Part shown: in pieces, positions 44,520 through 52,733 of the stretch
How the letters are laid out: each line of letters starts with the position of its first letter
Position numbering within the stretch: position 1 is the stretch's first letter
Assembly: GCF_007992115.1 (NCBI RefSeq)
Contig: NZ_BJZQ01000015.1
Span: 1 to 64,000, forward strand
From: Aeromicrobium flavum
Lineage (GTDB): Bacteria; Actinomycetota; Actinomycetes; Propionibacteriales; Nocardioidaceae
Length of the DNA: 64,000 bases
Reading direction: 5' to 3'
The notes under the pieces: model-generated
The model's input: only the letters and a program-made list of their open reading frames with translations
What the model was told of the DNA's origin: nothing
Databases searched by the model: none
Translations under genes and position numbers: made by a program

Positions 44520-45206
44520 ATGGCGACGTCCTACGGCCAGTTCTGTCCGCTCGCGAAGGCGATGGAGATCCTCGACGAGCGCTGGACGATCCTGATCGTC
44601 CGCGAGCTCCTGCTGGGCAGCACGCGCTTCAACGAGCTGCGCCGGGGCGTGCCACGGATGTCGCCCGCCCTGTTGTCGAAGCGACTGCAGTCGCTCGAGC
44701 GGAACGGGATCGTCGACCACGTCGACGGTGGCTACCGGCTGACCGCGTGCGGCCGCGACCTGCACACGGCGGTCATGAGCCTGGGCGTCTGGGGCCTGCG
44801 CTGGGTGGAGGACTTCGGCGACGAGGACCTCGACCCGCACCTGCTGATGTGGGACATCCGGCGCACGATCCCGGTCGCCGCGTGGCCGGCCGGCCGCACC
44901 TGCGTCGCCCTGGAGTTCACCGACCTGGCCCGCGCCGGGCGCTGGTGGCTCGTGGTCGCCGACGGTTCCGTCGACACGTGCGACCACGACCCCGGGTACG
45001 AGGTGGCCGCGACGGTGCGGTCGAGTCTGCGCACGATGACGCGCGTCTGGCGCGGCGACGTCTCGTGGGACCGCGCGGTGCGGGCCGAGCAGGTGCAGGT
45101 CGAGGCGCCGCGGGACGTGCGCGCCGAGGTGCCGGTCTGGCTCGGACGGTCGATGCTCGCCGACGCCCTCGCCGCGCAGGAGGGTGCTCGGGTCAGCGCG
45201 GGATGA
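44520..45206 (+). CDS. HxlR family regulator with a C-terminal extension
   Basis: This 228-residue protein starts with an HxlR winged helix (about 5-100): FCPLAKAMEILDERWTILIV with the conserved cysteine, then RRGVPRMSPALLSKRLQSLE and GYRLTACGRDL. Classic HxlR proteins have about 110-120 residues. Here a second domain of about 110 residues follows (from DLDPHLLMWDIRRTIP), as in longer HxlR homologues with an SCP2-like ligand-binding domain. The ATG has an AAGGAG site 6 nt upstream. It is divergent from the methyltransferase, its likely target. Its 3' end overlaps the convergent phosphatase gene by 14 nt. Confidence 0.9.
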   Translation: MATSYGQFCPLAKAMEILDERWTILIVRELLLGSTRFNELRRGVPRMSPALLSKRLQSLERNGIVDHVDGGYRLTACGRDLHTAVMSLGVWGLRWVEDFGDEDLDPHLLMWDIRRTIPVAAWPAGRTCVALEFTDLARAGRWWLVVADGSVDTCDHDPGYEVAATVRSSLRTMTRVWRGDVSWDRAVRAEQVQVEAPRDVRAEVPVWLGRSMLADALAAQEGARVSAG

Positions 45207-45684
45207 CGACGTCGACCAGGGTCGCGGACTCGGCGTCGAGTTCGGCCCACGGCAGGTCGGCGTCCAGCACGGCGATCGCCGACGTCGGGAAGCCGGCACG
45301 GATCTGGTTCACGAGGTCGGGGTCGGAGGCGCCGTCGGCGAGCCGGGCGGCCAGGCCGGGGGTTCCGGGCGCGTGGCCGACGAGCAGCACGGTCTGCACC
45401 AGCGGATCCACCTGGTTGACCGCGGCGAGCAGGTCACCGGTCCACGCCTCGTAGAGCTGGTCGAGGTACGCCACGGGCGCGTCGATCCCGGTGGCCGCGA
45501 ACGTCTCGCGCGTGCGCCGGGCCGACGAGCACAGCACGGCGTCGACGGTGCCGACGTGCTCGCGGATCCAGTCGCCGGCCAGCGCGGCCTCGCGGCGACC
45601 CCGGTCGGCCAGCGGTCGCTCGACGTCCTCGATCCCGTCCGGCCACGCGGCCTTGCCGTGGCGCATCAGCAGCAGTCGACCCAT
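45193..45684 (-). CDS. SixA-like histidine phosphatase
   Basis: This 163-residue protein has the RHG motif (LLLMRHGKAAWPDG) at the N-terminus, LCSSARRTRET for the second arginine, and the later catalytic histidine in LLVGHAPGTPGLA. Size and layout match SixA-type small phosphohistidine phosphatases. Its substrate is unknown. TAGACT (complement of 45691-45696) lies 6 nt before the ATG, so a leaderless transcript is likely. Its 3' end overlaps the HxlR gene. Confidence 0.9.
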   Translation of the reverse strand: MGRLLLMRHGKAAWPDGIEDVERPLADRGRREAALAGDWIREHVGTVDAVLCSSARRTRETFAATGIDAPVAYLDQLYEAWTGDLLAAVNQVDPLVQTVLLVGHAPGTPGLAARLADGASDPDLVNQIRAGFPTSAIAVLDADLPWAELDAESATLVDVVIPR

Positions 45685-45716
45685 GCCGCGAGTCTAGATC
45701 GGGACGTCGTCCCGCG

Positions 45717-45785
45717 AGATGTGTAGCGGTGTCCGCCCGAATCTGGCCGCGAGGGCCGAAACCGGGTGGACACCGCTACACATCT
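45717..45785. terminator. long inverted repeat at the 3' end of fprA
   Basis: Arms 45717-45738 and 45764-45785 are 22-nt complements with a single mismatch and a 25-nt loop. The element lies downstream of fprA (minus strand) and upstream of the SixA-like gene's promoter, so it probably ends the fprA transcript. Confidence 0.7.
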
Positions 45786-45804
45786 GGCGCGCGGAGGCGC
45801 GAGG

Positions 45805-47172
45805 TCAGCCGCGAGCGATCGAGACCATGTCCTCGCGCGGGACGACCTTCTTGCGCTCGCGCGGGTGGGCGTCGTTGGCGCCGAGGGACTCCTCGTGGGC
45901 GTCGAGCTTCTCCCAGCCCTCCCACGTCGTGTACTCCACGCCACGGCTGTCGAGGTGACGGTCGAACGCCTCACGCTCGGCGAACTCCGGCGCGGGCAGG
46001 CTCGGAAGGTCCTCGACGAGCATCTTGATCGTCTGGGCCGCGTCGGACTTCGTGTGGCCGATCAGGCCGACCGGACCGCGCTTGATCCAGCCAGTGGCGT
46101 AGACCCCCGGCAGCGGGGTGCCGTCGATGTCGAGCACGTGCCCGCCGTCGTTGGGCAGCACGCCCGCGGTGGCGTCGAAGGGCAGCCCCGGCAGGTTGTC
46201 GGAGTAGTAGCCGATGGCGCGGTAGACGGCCTGGATCGGCCAGTCCTTGAACTGGCCGGTGCCGCGGACGTTGCCGGTCCCGTCGAGCTCGGTGATCTCG
46301 GTGCGCAGGCCGACGACCTTGCCGTCCTCACCGAGGATCTCGACCGGGCTCTGGCAGAAGTGGATGTGGATGCGGTGCGGCGCGCCCGAGGGCTCCTTCG
46401 CCAGGTAGTCGCCCAGGACCTTGACGACGAGCTTCTGGCTCTTGGCGGCGGCGAGCGCCTCCATCGAGCCGTGGTCGAACTCGTAGCCCTCGGGGTGCAC
46501 GACGACGTCGATCGTGGGGGAGTGGCTCAGCTCGCGCAGCTCCATCGGCGTGAACTTGACCTGCGCCGGACCGCGGCGGGCGAACACGTGCACGTCGGTG
46601 GTGGCGTTGTTCTTGAGGCCCTCGTACACGTTGTCGGGGATCTCGGTGACGAGCAGCTCGTCGGCCGTCTTGGCCAGGATGCGGGCGACGTCGAGGCCCA
46701 CGTTGCCGACGCCGAGGACGGCGATCTCCTTGGCGTGCGGCTGGAAGTCCCACTCGCGCGGGGCGTCGGGGTGACCGTCGTACCAGTAGACGAAGTCGGC
46801 GGCGCCGTACGAGCCGTCGAGGTCGACGCCCGGGATCTCGAGCTCACGGTCGCGGCGGGCTCCGGTGGCGAACACGACGGCGTCGTAGAACCCCTTGAGG
46901 TCCTCGAGCTTGATGTCGGTGCCGAAGTTGACGTTGCCGAAGAAGCGGATGTCCTCGTTGGCCATCACGCGCTTGAGCGCCTTGATGATCTCCTTGATCC
47001 GCGGGTGGTCGGGGGCCACGCCGTAGCGGATCAGGCCGAACGGGGTCGGGTCGCGATCGAGGATGTCGACGGTGACGTCGAGGTCCTCGGTCTTGGTGAG
47101 GATGTCGGCGGCGTACACGCCCGCGGGGCCGGCGCCGACGACGGCGACGCGCACCTTCCTGTCCACAGTCAT
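45805..47172 (-). CDS. fprA: ferredoxin-NADP(+) reductase, FprA (adrenodoxin reductase) type
   Basis: This 455-residue flavoenzyme passes electrons between NADPH and ferredoxin, for example to serve cytochrome P450 or biosynthetic enzymes. The FAD motif is VAVVGAGPAGVYAADIL, followed by PFGLIRYGVAPDHPRIK, which is diagnostic of the adrenodoxin-reductase group. The NADP motif is IAVLGVGNVGLDVARIL, and the C-terminal ATGWIKRGPVGLIGHTKSDA segment is well conserved. Length equals mycobacterial FprA. TAGGCT (complement of 47179-47184) precedes the ATG by 6 nt and overlaps the end of the neighbouring DUF952 gene, so it has its own leaderless promoter. Confidence 0.97.
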   Translation of the reverse strand: MTVDRKVRVAVVGAGPAGVYAADILTKTEDLDVTVDILDRDPTPFGLIRYGVAPDHPRIKEIIKALKRVMANEDIRFFGNVNFGTDIKLEDLKGFYDAVVFATGARRDRELEIPGVDLDGSYGAADFVYWYDGHPDAPREWDFQPHAKEIAVLGVGNVGLDVARILAKTADELLVTEIPDNVYEGLKNNATTDVHVFARRGPAQVKFTPMELRELSHSPTIDVVVHPEGYEFDHGSMEALAAAKSQKLVVKVLGDYLAKEPSGAPHRIHIHFCQSPVEILGEDGKVVGLRTEITELDGTGNVRGTGQFKDWPIQAVYRAIGYYSDNLPGLPFDATAGVLPNDGGHVLDIDGTPLPGVYATGWIKRGPVGLIGHTKSDAAQTIKMLVEDLPSLPAPEFAEREAFDRHLDSRGVEYTTWEGWEKLDAHEESLGANDAHPRERKKVVPREDMVSIARG

Positions 47173-47181
47173 GAGGCAAGC

Positions 47182-47520
47182 CTAAGACTCGCGGCCCAAC
47201 CGATCCGCACCCGACCGCCATCTGGACGTGGCCACGACGTAGTGCCGGGGGAGGGCGCGGTGGTAGTGCGGGAAGTCGTCGGTGCCGCGGGGGCCCTCGG
47301 CCGGCTCCCACCGCAGGTGCGGGTCGTCGGTGGGGACCTCGACGTGCAGGACCAGCAGGTCGTCGACGTCGGCGAAGAACCGCCCGGCCGTGCCGGCGAC
47401 CTGGGCGGCGGTCGACAGGTGGACGAATCCCTCGGTGCGGAGCGAGTCCGGCGCGTAGGCCTCACCCGTCCCGCGCCACCCGGCCTCGGGCACGAGGTGG
47501 AACAGCCGGTGCGGTGACAT
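47182..47520 (-). CDS. DUF952 domain protein
   Basis: This 112-residue protein matches the DUF952 family of small cytoplasmic proteins. Segments include LFHLVPEAGW near the N-terminus, DSLRTEGFVHLSTAAQV with the conserved GFVHLS, and LLVLHVEVPTDDPHLRWE. No biochemical role is established for the family. The ATG at 47520 starts directly before the family's first strand, and an AGAAT box lies about 7 nt upstream. The gene is followed by fprA in the same direction after 9 nt. Confidence 0.8.
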   Translation of the reverse strand: MSPHRLFHLVPEAGWRGTGEAYAPDSLRTEGFVHLSTAAQVAGTAGRFFADVDDLLVLHVEVPTDDPHLRWEPAEGPRGTDDFPHYHRALPRHYVVATSRWRSGADRLGRES

Positions 47521-47591
47521 GGGTCGATTCTGTCCCCCTTCCGGGTGCACGATGGGTGACGTGGCCCCGCGCGGTCGGTGAAGGAGCACTC

Positions 47592-48053
47592 ATGAGCCTC
47601 GACGTCCAGATCACCTTCGACGCCCACGACCCACCGGCCCTGGCCGACTTCTGGGCCGCCGTGCTCGGCTATCACGTCCCTCCGCCACCGGGTGTCACGC
47701 TGCCTCCCGAGGCCGACCCGTGGCAGGCCTGGGACGAGTTCCTCGAGGCGATCCAGGTCCCCGAGGAGCTGCGGCGCGCCAAGGCCGCGATCGAGGACCC
47801 GCAGGGGAGCGGCCCGCGGCTGTTCTTCCAGCGGGTGCCCGAGGACAAGGTGGCCAAGAACCGGGTCCACCTCGACGTCCGTGTCGCGCCGGCGCTGGAC
47901 GGCGAGGCACGGATGACCGCGCTGGAGTCGGCGTGCGAGCGGCTGGTCCCGCTCGGCGCGACCCGGGTGCGACGGGTCGAGCCCGATCCGCCGCTCGAGA
48001 GCGGGTTCATCGTGATGCAGGACCCCGAGGGCAACGAGTTCTGCCTCGACTGA
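47592..48053 (+). CDS. VOC (glyoxalase/bleomycin-resistance) family protein
   Basis: This 153-residue protein has the VOC fold: LDVQITFDAHDPPALADFWAAVLGY at the N-terminus and ESGFIVMQDPEGNEFCLD at the C-terminus, with KNRVHLDVRV in the middle. The last glutamate in NEFCLD is a usual metal-ligand position. Most such proteins are small lyases or resistance proteins and are uncharacterised. The ATG has AAGGAG 5 nt upstream. It is divergent from the DUF952 gene. Confidence 0.85.
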   Translation: MSLDVQITFDAHDPPALADFWAAVLGYHVPPPPGVTLPPEADPWQAWDEFLEAIQVPEELRRAKAAIEDPQGSGPRLFFQRVPEDKVAKNRVHLDVRVAPALDGEARMTALESACERLVPLGATRVRRVEPDPPLESGFIVMQDPEGNEFCLD

Positions 48054-48088
48054 GCGCGCCCGCCCGAGTCTGAGAAGTCGCTGTGCGT

Positions 48089-48103
48089 CCGCCCGCAGGG
48101 CGG
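48089..48103. terminator. short hairpin after the VOC gene
   Basis: CCGCCC-GCA-GGGCGG forms a 6-nt stem 35 nt past the VOC stop. It is weaker than the other hairpins and lacks a T-run. Confidence 0.4.
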
Positions 48104-48192
48104 TCACGGAGTCGATATCGGCGCGCGGGTCGCCTAGGTTGGAGGCACGACGGTTGAACGAGAAACCATCCCGCCGCCCGATCAGGAGCCCG

Positions 48193-48675
48193 ATGAACCC
48201 GACGAAGCGTCGCAGCTACGCCGCCCTGGCCGCCTCGACCGCCCTGCTCACACTCGCCGCCTGCGGCAGTGACGCCGCGGAGGACGACGCGGACGCGACG
48301 AGCAAGACCCCCGCCGCGACCTCCCCCGCCGCGTCCGAGCCGGCCGCCTCGGCGCCCGCCGGTGCCGCCGGCGAGTTCACGCCCGGTGACTACGAGGCCA
48401 CCGGCACGTACACCTCGCCCGACGGCCAGACGCAGTCGATCGAGGTCGAGGTCGAGCTGGCCGCCGACGGCACGATCACCGACCTCGATGCCGACGGCCA
48501 GGCCGAGAGCGGCAACTCCGAGCAGTACCAGGGCAAGTTCGAGAGCGGCATCGACGCGAAGGTCGAGGGTCGCAAGATCACCGAGCTCGACATCGACAAG
48601 GTGTCCGGCTCGTCGCTGACCAGTGGTGGCTTCAACGACGCCATCGAGCAGATCATCGGCCAGGCCCGGGCCTGA
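48193..48675 (+). CDS. lipoprotein with an FMN-binding (flavinylation-target) domain
   Basis: This 160-residue protein has a lipobox (LTLAAC, cysteine 24) and a long Ala/Pro/Ser tether (25-60), so it is anchored outside the membrane. The mature domain (about 61-160) resembles FMN_bind domains: GDYEATGTY at the start and DKVSGSSLTSGGF near the C-terminus. The SGSSLTS (138-144) lines up with the [S/T]GA[T/S]-x-[T/S]S motif whose Ser/Thr receives FMN through a phosphoester bond from ApbE; serine 141 is the likely acceptor. The ApbE gene follows after 7 nt. The ATG has CAGGAG 5 nt upstream, and a -10 (TAGGTT) lies near 48135. Confidence 0.85.
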   Translation: MNPTKRRSYAALAASTALLTLAACGSDAAEDDADATSKTPAATSPAASEPAASAPAGAAGEFTPGDYEATGTYTSPDGQTQSIEVEVELAADGTITDLDADGQAESGNSEQYQGKFESGIDAKVEGRKITELDIDKVSGSSLTSGGFNDAIEQIIGQARA

Positions 48676-48682
48676 GCCGCCC

Positions 48683-49516
48683 ATGACCTCCGAGTGGCGT
48701 TTCGACGCACTCGGAACTCCGTGGTCGATCGGGACCCCCGACCCGATCGGCCCCGGACCGCGAGCCGCGATCACGTCCCGGATCGAGCAGTTCGACCGGA
48801 CGTGGTCGCGGTTCCGCGACGACGCCACCGTCCACGCGCTGCGCCACGACGCCGCCGTCGACCTGGGCCCGGACGCACCGTCGATCCTGGCCGTCTACGA
48901 CCGCCTCTTCGCCCTGACCGGGGGAGCGGTGAGCCCCCTGGTCGGGGGTGCGCTGGAGCAGCTGGGCTACGGCGGCGGCTACTCGCTGTCCCCCTCCGGC
49001 GAGCCCGTGCGGATCCCGTCGTGGGCCGACTGCGAGCTCGACGGCACGGTCCTGCGGGTGCCCGGCCCCGTCGTGCTCGACATCGGCGCGGTCGGCAAGG
49101 GTTGGCTCGCCGGCCAGGTGGCGGCGATGGTCGACCAGCCGTGCGTCGTCGACGCCAGCGGCGACCTCGTCAACCGCTCCGGCCACGTCCTGCGGGTGGC
49201 GCTGGAGGACCCGCAGGACCCCGAGCTGGCCGTCGGCGTCGTGGAGGTGCCCGACGGCGAGGCCCTGTGCGGCTCGGCCAGCAACCGGCGGCGCTGGTCG
49301 GCTGACCTCCACCACGTCCTCGACGCCCGGTCCGGCCGCCCCACGCGCGAGGTCGTCGCGGCGTGGGCCGGCGGGCCCGACGCGGGGTGGGCCGACGGCC
49401 TGGCGACGGCGGCCTTCTTCACGGCCGAGCTGCCGGTCGCGGGACACTGGTGGGCGGCGCTCGGCCGCGACCGGCGGATCGTCGCGCACGGAGTTCCCGG
49501 AGAGGTGTTCGCATGA
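48683..49516 (+). CDS. apbE: FAD:protein FMN transferase (ApbE family)
   Basis: This 277-residue flavin transferase attaches FMN covalently to target proteins. ApbE segments are visible: FDALGTPWSI at the start, VVLDIGAVGKGWLAGQV (usually DLGGIAKG), VDASGDL (usually NAGGD) and HHVLDARSGRPT (usually HIiDPrTG). There is no clear signal peptide, and the protein is shorter than Gram-negative ApbE (about 340). Whether it acts in the cytoplasm or is exported is unclear. It lies between its probable substrate, the FMN-binding lipoprotein, and a membrane reductase whose start overlaps it as ATGA. Confidence 0.9.
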   Translation: MTSEWRFDALGTPWSIGTPDPIGPGPRAAITSRIEQFDRTWSRFRDDATVHALRHDAAVDLGPDAPSILAVYDRLFALTGGAVSPLVGGALEQLGYGGGYSLSPSGEPVRIPSWADCELDGTVLRVPGPVVLDIGAVGKGWLAGQVAAMVDQPCVVDASGDLVNRSGHVLRVALEDPQDPELAVGVVEVPDGEALCGSASNRRRWSADLHHVLDARSGRPTREVVAAWAGGPDAGWADGLATAAFFTAELPVAGHWWAALGRDRRIVAHGVPGEVFA

Positions 49517-50994
49517 GTTTGCTCGACCGCCTGCTCGGCCGGTTCACGATGTACCGGCTCGTCACCGTCGTGCTGCTGGCGCTGGCCGCGGTGGCGGTCG
49601 TGCAGTCCGCCCTGGGGGTGCTCGACTCGTCGGTGTTCGGCGTGCGCGCGCTGCTGACGACCCTCGTGGTCCTGGTCGCGACGTCCCTGCTGGTGAACCT
49701 GGCGGTGGGCCGACTGGTGGGCGCGCGGCCGCACCTGGAGTCGTCGGCGGTGACGGCGCTGATCCTGTGGTTCCTGTACTGGCCCTCGGCCGATGCCGAG
49801 CAGCTGGCGTGGCTCGCCCTCGTGGCCGCGCTGGCGCAGGTCTCGAAGTACGCCATCGCCTGGCGGGGGCGCCACCTCGTGAACCCCGCCGCCGCGGGCG
49901 TGGTGCTGGCGGTGCTGGTCGGCTGGATCACGGACTGGCCCGTGCCCTTCACCGGCTGGTGGGTGGCCAGCGAGTCGTTGTTCTGGTTCGTCCTCGTGGG
50001 CGCCGTGCTCGTGCTGCACCGCACTCGCCGGCTCGCGGTGGGCGCCCTCTTCGCGGTCGTCGCGGTCGCCGTCACGGTGGGCTGGCAGGTCGGCACCGGC
50101 GTCGGGCTCGCCGACGCGGCGCGGTTCACGGCGTACTCCACGCCCATCGTCTTCTTCGGCGGCTTCATGCTGAGCGAGCCGCTGACGCTGCCGCCGCGGC
50201 GGGCGCAGCAGCTGGGCGTCGCGGTGCTCGCGGGGCTGCTCTTCACGTGGCCGCTGCTGACCTCGCGCCTGTTCGGGGAGCCGTGGACGTCCGAGCCGTT
50301 CACGAGCACCTACGAGCTGACGCTCGTCGTGACCGGACTCGTCGCGTTCGCGCTGCGCCAGGGGTCCCGCACCCTCGTCCTGCGCGAGCAGCGCAGCCGG
50401 GGCGGCGACGTCGTGGAGTACGTCTTCGACGCCGACCGGCCGCTGCGGTTCGCGCCCGGGCAGTACGTCGAGGTCGACGTGCCGCACCGCGGCACGGACA
50501 CCCGAGGACAGCGGCGGATGTTCAGCGCCGTGTCCGCGCCCGGGTCGGAGGTCGTGCTGGCCACCCGCCACCCCGAGCCCGGGTCCTCGTACAAGCGGGC
50601 GCTGGCCGCCCTCACGCCCGGCGACCGGGTGCGCGTGACGTCGGTGCACGGCGACTTCGTCTGGCCGGCCTCCGGCCCGGTGATCCTGGTCGGCGCCGGG
50701 ATCGGCGTGACTCCGTTCCTGAGCCAGCTGGCCGCCCACCGCGACCGCGACGTCGTGGTCGTCGTCGGCGAGCGCGACGACCAACCCTACGTGGCCGAGC
50801 TCGAGTCCTCGGGGGCGCGCGTGGTCCGGCTGCCCGTCGAGCAGGTGCGGGGCGACGTCCTCGCCGAGCTCGTGCCCGACCTCGACCGCCGCACGGCCCT
50901 CGTCTCGGGACGGCCCGTCTTCGTCGACACCGTCGCACGCAGCCTGCGCGGCCGGGTCCGCCGCACCAGGCGCGACCACTTCCTCGGCTACTGA
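49513..50994 (+). CDS. membrane flavin reductase: NqrB/RnfD-like membrane domain fused to a ferredoxin-reductase domain
   Basis: This 493-residue protein has an N-terminal membrane half (about 1-275, eight or nine hydrophobic segments). It includes FFGGFMLSEPLTLPP, which resembles the FMxTDPxTxP segment of NqrB/RnfD. The C-terminal half (about 280-493) is a ferredoxin-NADP reductase module: FAPGQYVEVDVP, RRMFSAVSAPG (FAD) and VILVGAGIGVTPFLSQL (NAD(P)H). It would move electrons from cytoplasmic NAD(P)H across the membrane to the FMN lipoprotein. The fusion of both modules in one chain and the ATGA overlap with apbE support a dedicated pathway. The final acceptor is unknown. Confidence 0.88.
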   Translation: MSLLDRLLGRFTMYRLVTVVLLALAAVAVVQSALGVLDSSVFGVRALLTTLVVLVATSLLVNLAVGRLVGARPHLESSAVTALILWFLYWPSADAEQLAWLALVAALAQVSKYAIAWRGRHLVNPAAAGVVLAVLVGWITDWPVPFTGWWVASESLFWFVLVGAVLVLHRTRRLAVGALFAVVAVAVTVGWQVGTGVGLADAARFTAYSTPIVFFGGFMLSEPLTLPPRRAQQLGVAVLAGLLFTWPLLTSRLFGEPWTSEPFTSTYELTLVVTGLVAFALRQGSRTLVLREQRSRGGDVVEYVFDADRPLRFAPGQYVEVDVPHRGTDTRGQRRMFSAVSAPGSEVVLATRHPEPGSSYKRALAALTPGDRVRVTSVHGDFVWPASGPVILVGAGIGVTPFLSQLAAHRDRDVVVVVGERDDQPYVAELESSGARVVRLPVEQVRGDVLAELVPDLDRRTALVSGRPVFVDTVARSLRGRVRRTRRDHFLGY

Positions 50995-51034
50995 CCGGGT
51001 TGCCGTGGCGGGGGCGGCGGAGGACTCTCGGAGG

Positions 51035-51427
51035 ATGAGGATCACCGCGACCGTCCGACAGGAGTCCACCCGCCGCGACGTCGCGGTCGAGACCGACGGG
51101 CGCCGGACCGACCTCGCGCTGCCGGCCGTCAACGGCGGCGAGCTGCTGGCGTCGGCCCTGGCCACGTGCTTCGTCAACGACCTGTTCCGCGAGGCGCCGG
51201 CCCACGACGTGACGGTGGACGCGGTCCGCGTGACGGTCGAGGCGCAGTTCGGTGGCCGGGGCGAGCCGGCGCGTGCGCTGTCGTACTCCGTCCACGTGGA
51301 GTCCGGAGATGATCCGGTTCGCGTCGCCGCTCTGGTCCGCGCGACCGACGCGGTCGCCGAGGTCCACAACACGCTGCGGCCAGCCCTGCCCGTCACGCTG
51401 ACCGACGTGCGGATCGGCTCCGCCTGA
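51035..51427 (+). CDS. OsmC-family protein
   Basis: This 130-residue protein matches OsmC/Ohr-like folds: TATVRQESTRRDVAV, then PAVNGGELLASALATCFVNDLF with the first conserved cysteine (C45). The second peroxidatic cysteine, normally in a VxxC segment further on, is absent; the corresponding region reads ARALSYSVHVE. It may therefore not be a classical peroxidase. The ATG at 51035 begins the first strand. It lies 40 nt after the flavin-reductase gene in the same direction and could share its transcript, but a functional link is only inference. Confidence 0.85.
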   Translation: MRITATVRQESTRRDVAVETDGRRTDLALPAVNGGELLASALATCFVNDLFREAPAHDVTVDAVRVTVEAQFGGRGEPARALSYSVHVESGDDPVRVAALVRATDAVAEVHNTLRPALPVTLTDVRIGSA

Positions 51428-51482
51428 GCCGATCGCGGTGCCACCGGGCACAATGGTTACCCACGAGTACCGAGGAGGCCGC

Positions 51483-52733
51483 GTGCGGATCGCACTGTTG
51501 TCGTACCGCAGCAAGCAGCACAGCGGCGGACAGGGCGTCTACGTGCGCAACCTCAGCGCCGGGCTCGCCGACCTCGGGCACGAGGTCACGATCTTCTCGG
51601 GCCAGCCGTACCCCGAGGACCTTCACCCGGGCGTGCGCCTCGAGAAGGTGCCGAGCCTCGACCTCTACCGCGACGACGACCCGTTCCGCACGCCGAGGCT
51701 GCGCGAGTTCCGCGACTGGATCGACGTGCTCGAGTACCTGCAGATGGTCACCGCGGCCTTCCCCGAGCCCCTCACGTTCAGCCTGCGCGCCCGCCGCCTC
51801 GACCTCTCGGGCTTCGACGTCGTGCACGACAACCAGTCGCTCGGGTTCGGCCTGCTGTCGATCAATGCGCGGCAGCCGTTCCTGGCCACGATCCACCACC
51901 CGATCAGTCGCGACCGCGCCCTCGACATCGCCGCCGCCCCGCTGCGCAAGCAGTTCACGACCCGCCGCTGGTACGCCTTCGTCCGGATGCAGGCGTTCGT
52001 CGCCCGCCGGATCCGCACGATCCTGGGCGTCTCCTCGGCCTCGGCGGCCGACACCGTCGCGGACTTCCGGCTCGAGCCGGAGCAGATGACCGTCGTGCCG
52101 CTCGGCGTCGACACCGACCTGTTCAGCCCCTCCGACGCGCGGGTGCCCGGGCGGCTCGTCGTGGTCGCCAGCGCCGACTCGCCGCTCAAGGGCCTGTCCC
52201 ACTTCCTCGACGCCGCGGCCAAGCTCAGCACCGACCGCGACATCGACGTCCAGCTCGTGTCCAACCTCGACCCCGACGGCCCGGCGCACCAGCGCATCCA
52301 CCACGGCGACCTCGCCGGCATCGTCACGGTGCACAGCGGGATCTCCGACGAGGAGCTGGCCGCGCTGATCTCGTCCGCCCAGGTGATGGTCGTGCCGTCG
52401 CTGTACGAGGGCTTCAGCCTTCCGGCGGTCGAGGCGATGTCGTGCGGCACGCCGCTGGTGGCCAGCGCCGCCGGTGCCCTGCCCGAGGTCGTCGGCGACG
52501 CGGGCGTGCTGGTCGAGCCCGGCGACGTCGAGCAGCTCGTCACCGAGGTCGGCCGGCTGCTCGACGACCCCGACGAGCGCGACCGGCTGTCGGCGGTCGC
52601 CCGCGAGCGCGCCCTCACCCGCTTCAGTTGGATCGCCGTGGCCCGAGCCACCGCGCAGACGTATGAGAAGGTGATCGGCGATCACCGTGCTCGCCCGTCA
52701 CGGGACGGAAGGAACCCCCATGCTGACCGTTGA
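51483..52733 (+). CDS. glycosyltransferase, GT4 family
   Basis: This 416-residue GT-B enzyme transfers a sugar from an activated donor with retention of configuration. The N-terminal acceptor domain contains SKQHSGGQGVYVRNLSAGLADLGHEV, whose Gly-rich loop is usual. The C-terminal donor domain contains VVPLGVDTDLF and the EGFSLPAVE (E-x7-E) catalytic signature followed by SCGTPLVASAAGALPEVVG. The GTG at 51483 has a GAGGAGG site 5 nt upstream. Its last 14 nt overlap the methyltransferase gene, and a toroid-type protein follows, forming a three-gene cluster. The acceptor is unknown. Confidence 0.92.
   Translation: MRIALLSYRSKQHSGGQGVYVRNLSAGLADLGHEVTIFSGQPYPEDLHPGVRLEKVPSLDLYRDDDPFRTPRLREFRDWIDVLEYLQMVTAAFPEPLTFSLRARRLDLSGFDVVHDNQSLGFGLLSINARQPFLATIHHPISRDRALDIAAAPLRKQFTTRRWYAFVRMQAFVARRIRTILGVSSASAADTVADFRLEPEQMTVVPLGVDTDLFSPSDARVPGRLVVVASADSPLKGLSHFLDAAAKLSTDRDIDVQLVSNLDPDGPAHQRIHHGDLAGIVTVHSGISDEELAALISSAQVMVVPSLYEGFSLPAVEAMSCGTPLVASAAGALPEVVGDAGVLVEPGDVEQLVTEVGRLLDDPDERDRLSAVARERALTRFSWIAVARATAQTYEKVIGDHRARPSRDGRNPHADR

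Noticed and set aside
48104-48192. FMN riboswitch before the flavin-binding lipoprotein gene
   Set aside because: The leader after the -10 near 48135 is only about 50 nt and shows none of the conserved FMN-aptamer segments.
51035-51427. Organic hydroperoxide resistance protein (Ohr)
   Set aside because: Only one of the two catalytic cysteines is present, so only a general OsmC-family label is supported.
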